64,000 nucleotides of DNA from Puniceibacterium confluentis (GTDB lineage Bacteria > Pseudomonadota > Alphaproteobacteria > Rhodobacterales > Rhodobacteraceae): contig NZ_VOJI01000013.1 in the NCBI RefSeq assembly GCF_007923445.1, forward strand, positions 1 through 64,000. The letters are read 5' to 3'. The notes beneath the pieces were generated by a model. It was not told where the DNA came from. It made no database searches and worked only from the letters and a program-made list of their open reading frames with translations. A program made the position numbers and the translations under genes. Shown piece after piece: positions 63,939-64,000 of this stretch; the first letter of the stretch is position 1; every line of letters starts with the position of its first letter.

Positions 63939-64000
63939 GCCTGCGGGCTGACCGCTGGGGTCATTGCAATTGACGGATACAGGCGCTCCCGGGTTCGGGG

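Noticed and set aside
1-64000. CRISPR arrays, complete insertion sequences, toxin-antitoxin pairs, prophage blocks
   Set aside because: I looked for regular repeats, transposase motifs and small paired genes on both strands and found none beyond the integrase relic.

Overview
This window is chromosomal DNA from an alphaproteobacterium, most likely a Rhodobacterales (Roseobacter-group) species. The evidence is the high GC content and the gene content: regB divergent from senC-regA, ahcY close by, a heme/Mic60/HemY_N cluster, serB next to serC-serA, and a six-gene Mrp antiporter operon with fused A and B subunits. Nearly all of it is core housekeeping sequence. I see no CRISPR array, rRNA, complete insertion sequence, prophage or biosynthetic cluster.

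Layout. 1-5.2 kb: relic of an RND pump, a YihY-type membrane protein, the KtrAB potassium system, a small membrane protein and a GH25 lysozyme-like lipoprotein. 5.3-11.5 kb: the Mrp Na+/H+ antiporter operon, minus strand. 11.7-20 kb: ubiG and pip (divergent), a peptide-type ABC transporter (two permeases, one double ATPase, one Tat-exported binding protein) and a D-lyxose isomerase-family protein. 20-24 kb: hslVU, a small-molecule kinase, an ABM-fold protein and trxA. 24-39 kb: a long minus-strand run regB - PAS protein - sugar kinase - nucleotidyltransferase - addB - addA, with senC-regA and a diheme cytochrome c on the plus strand, then GNAT, HD and FkbM proteins. 39.7-44.6 kb: ahcY, a PRC-barrel protein, DUF2853, DUF1761, EVE, YciI and gpsA. 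45.6-49.4 kb: hemD, mic60 and the HemY_N gene. 49.8-50.5 kb: tRNA-Thr with a dead integrase beside it. 50.5-56.2 kb: an IalB-like protein, asparaginase II and serB/serC/serA. 56.3-64 kb: phosphatase, universal stress protein, AGCS symporter, a broken purine-permease/allA pair, smpB, sseA and an aromatic aminotransferase.

How the genes work together. RegB/RegA and SenC form a redox-sensing and copper-delivery module, flanked by a kinase-less PAS protein and a diheme cytochrome. Mrp and KtrAB handle Na+/H+/K+ homeostasis. SerA, SerC and SerB are the complete serine pathway. AddAB is the RecBCD-type repair nuclease. The kinase/nucleotidyltransferase pair resembles AmgK-MurU cell-wall recycling.

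What is unusual. (1) Gene decay: an in-frame stop in an NCS2 purine permease next to a truncated ureidoglycolate lyase, a frameshifted integrase beside tRNA-Thr, and an RND relic. (2) Three slots where I expect hemC, tsaD and tsaE from conserved alphaproteobacterial gene order hold only short ORFs whose stops overlap the next start codon. (3) A family of tandem double hairpins occurs three times. (4) A likely serC leader RNA is present. I did not find a convincing wholly new multi-gene system.
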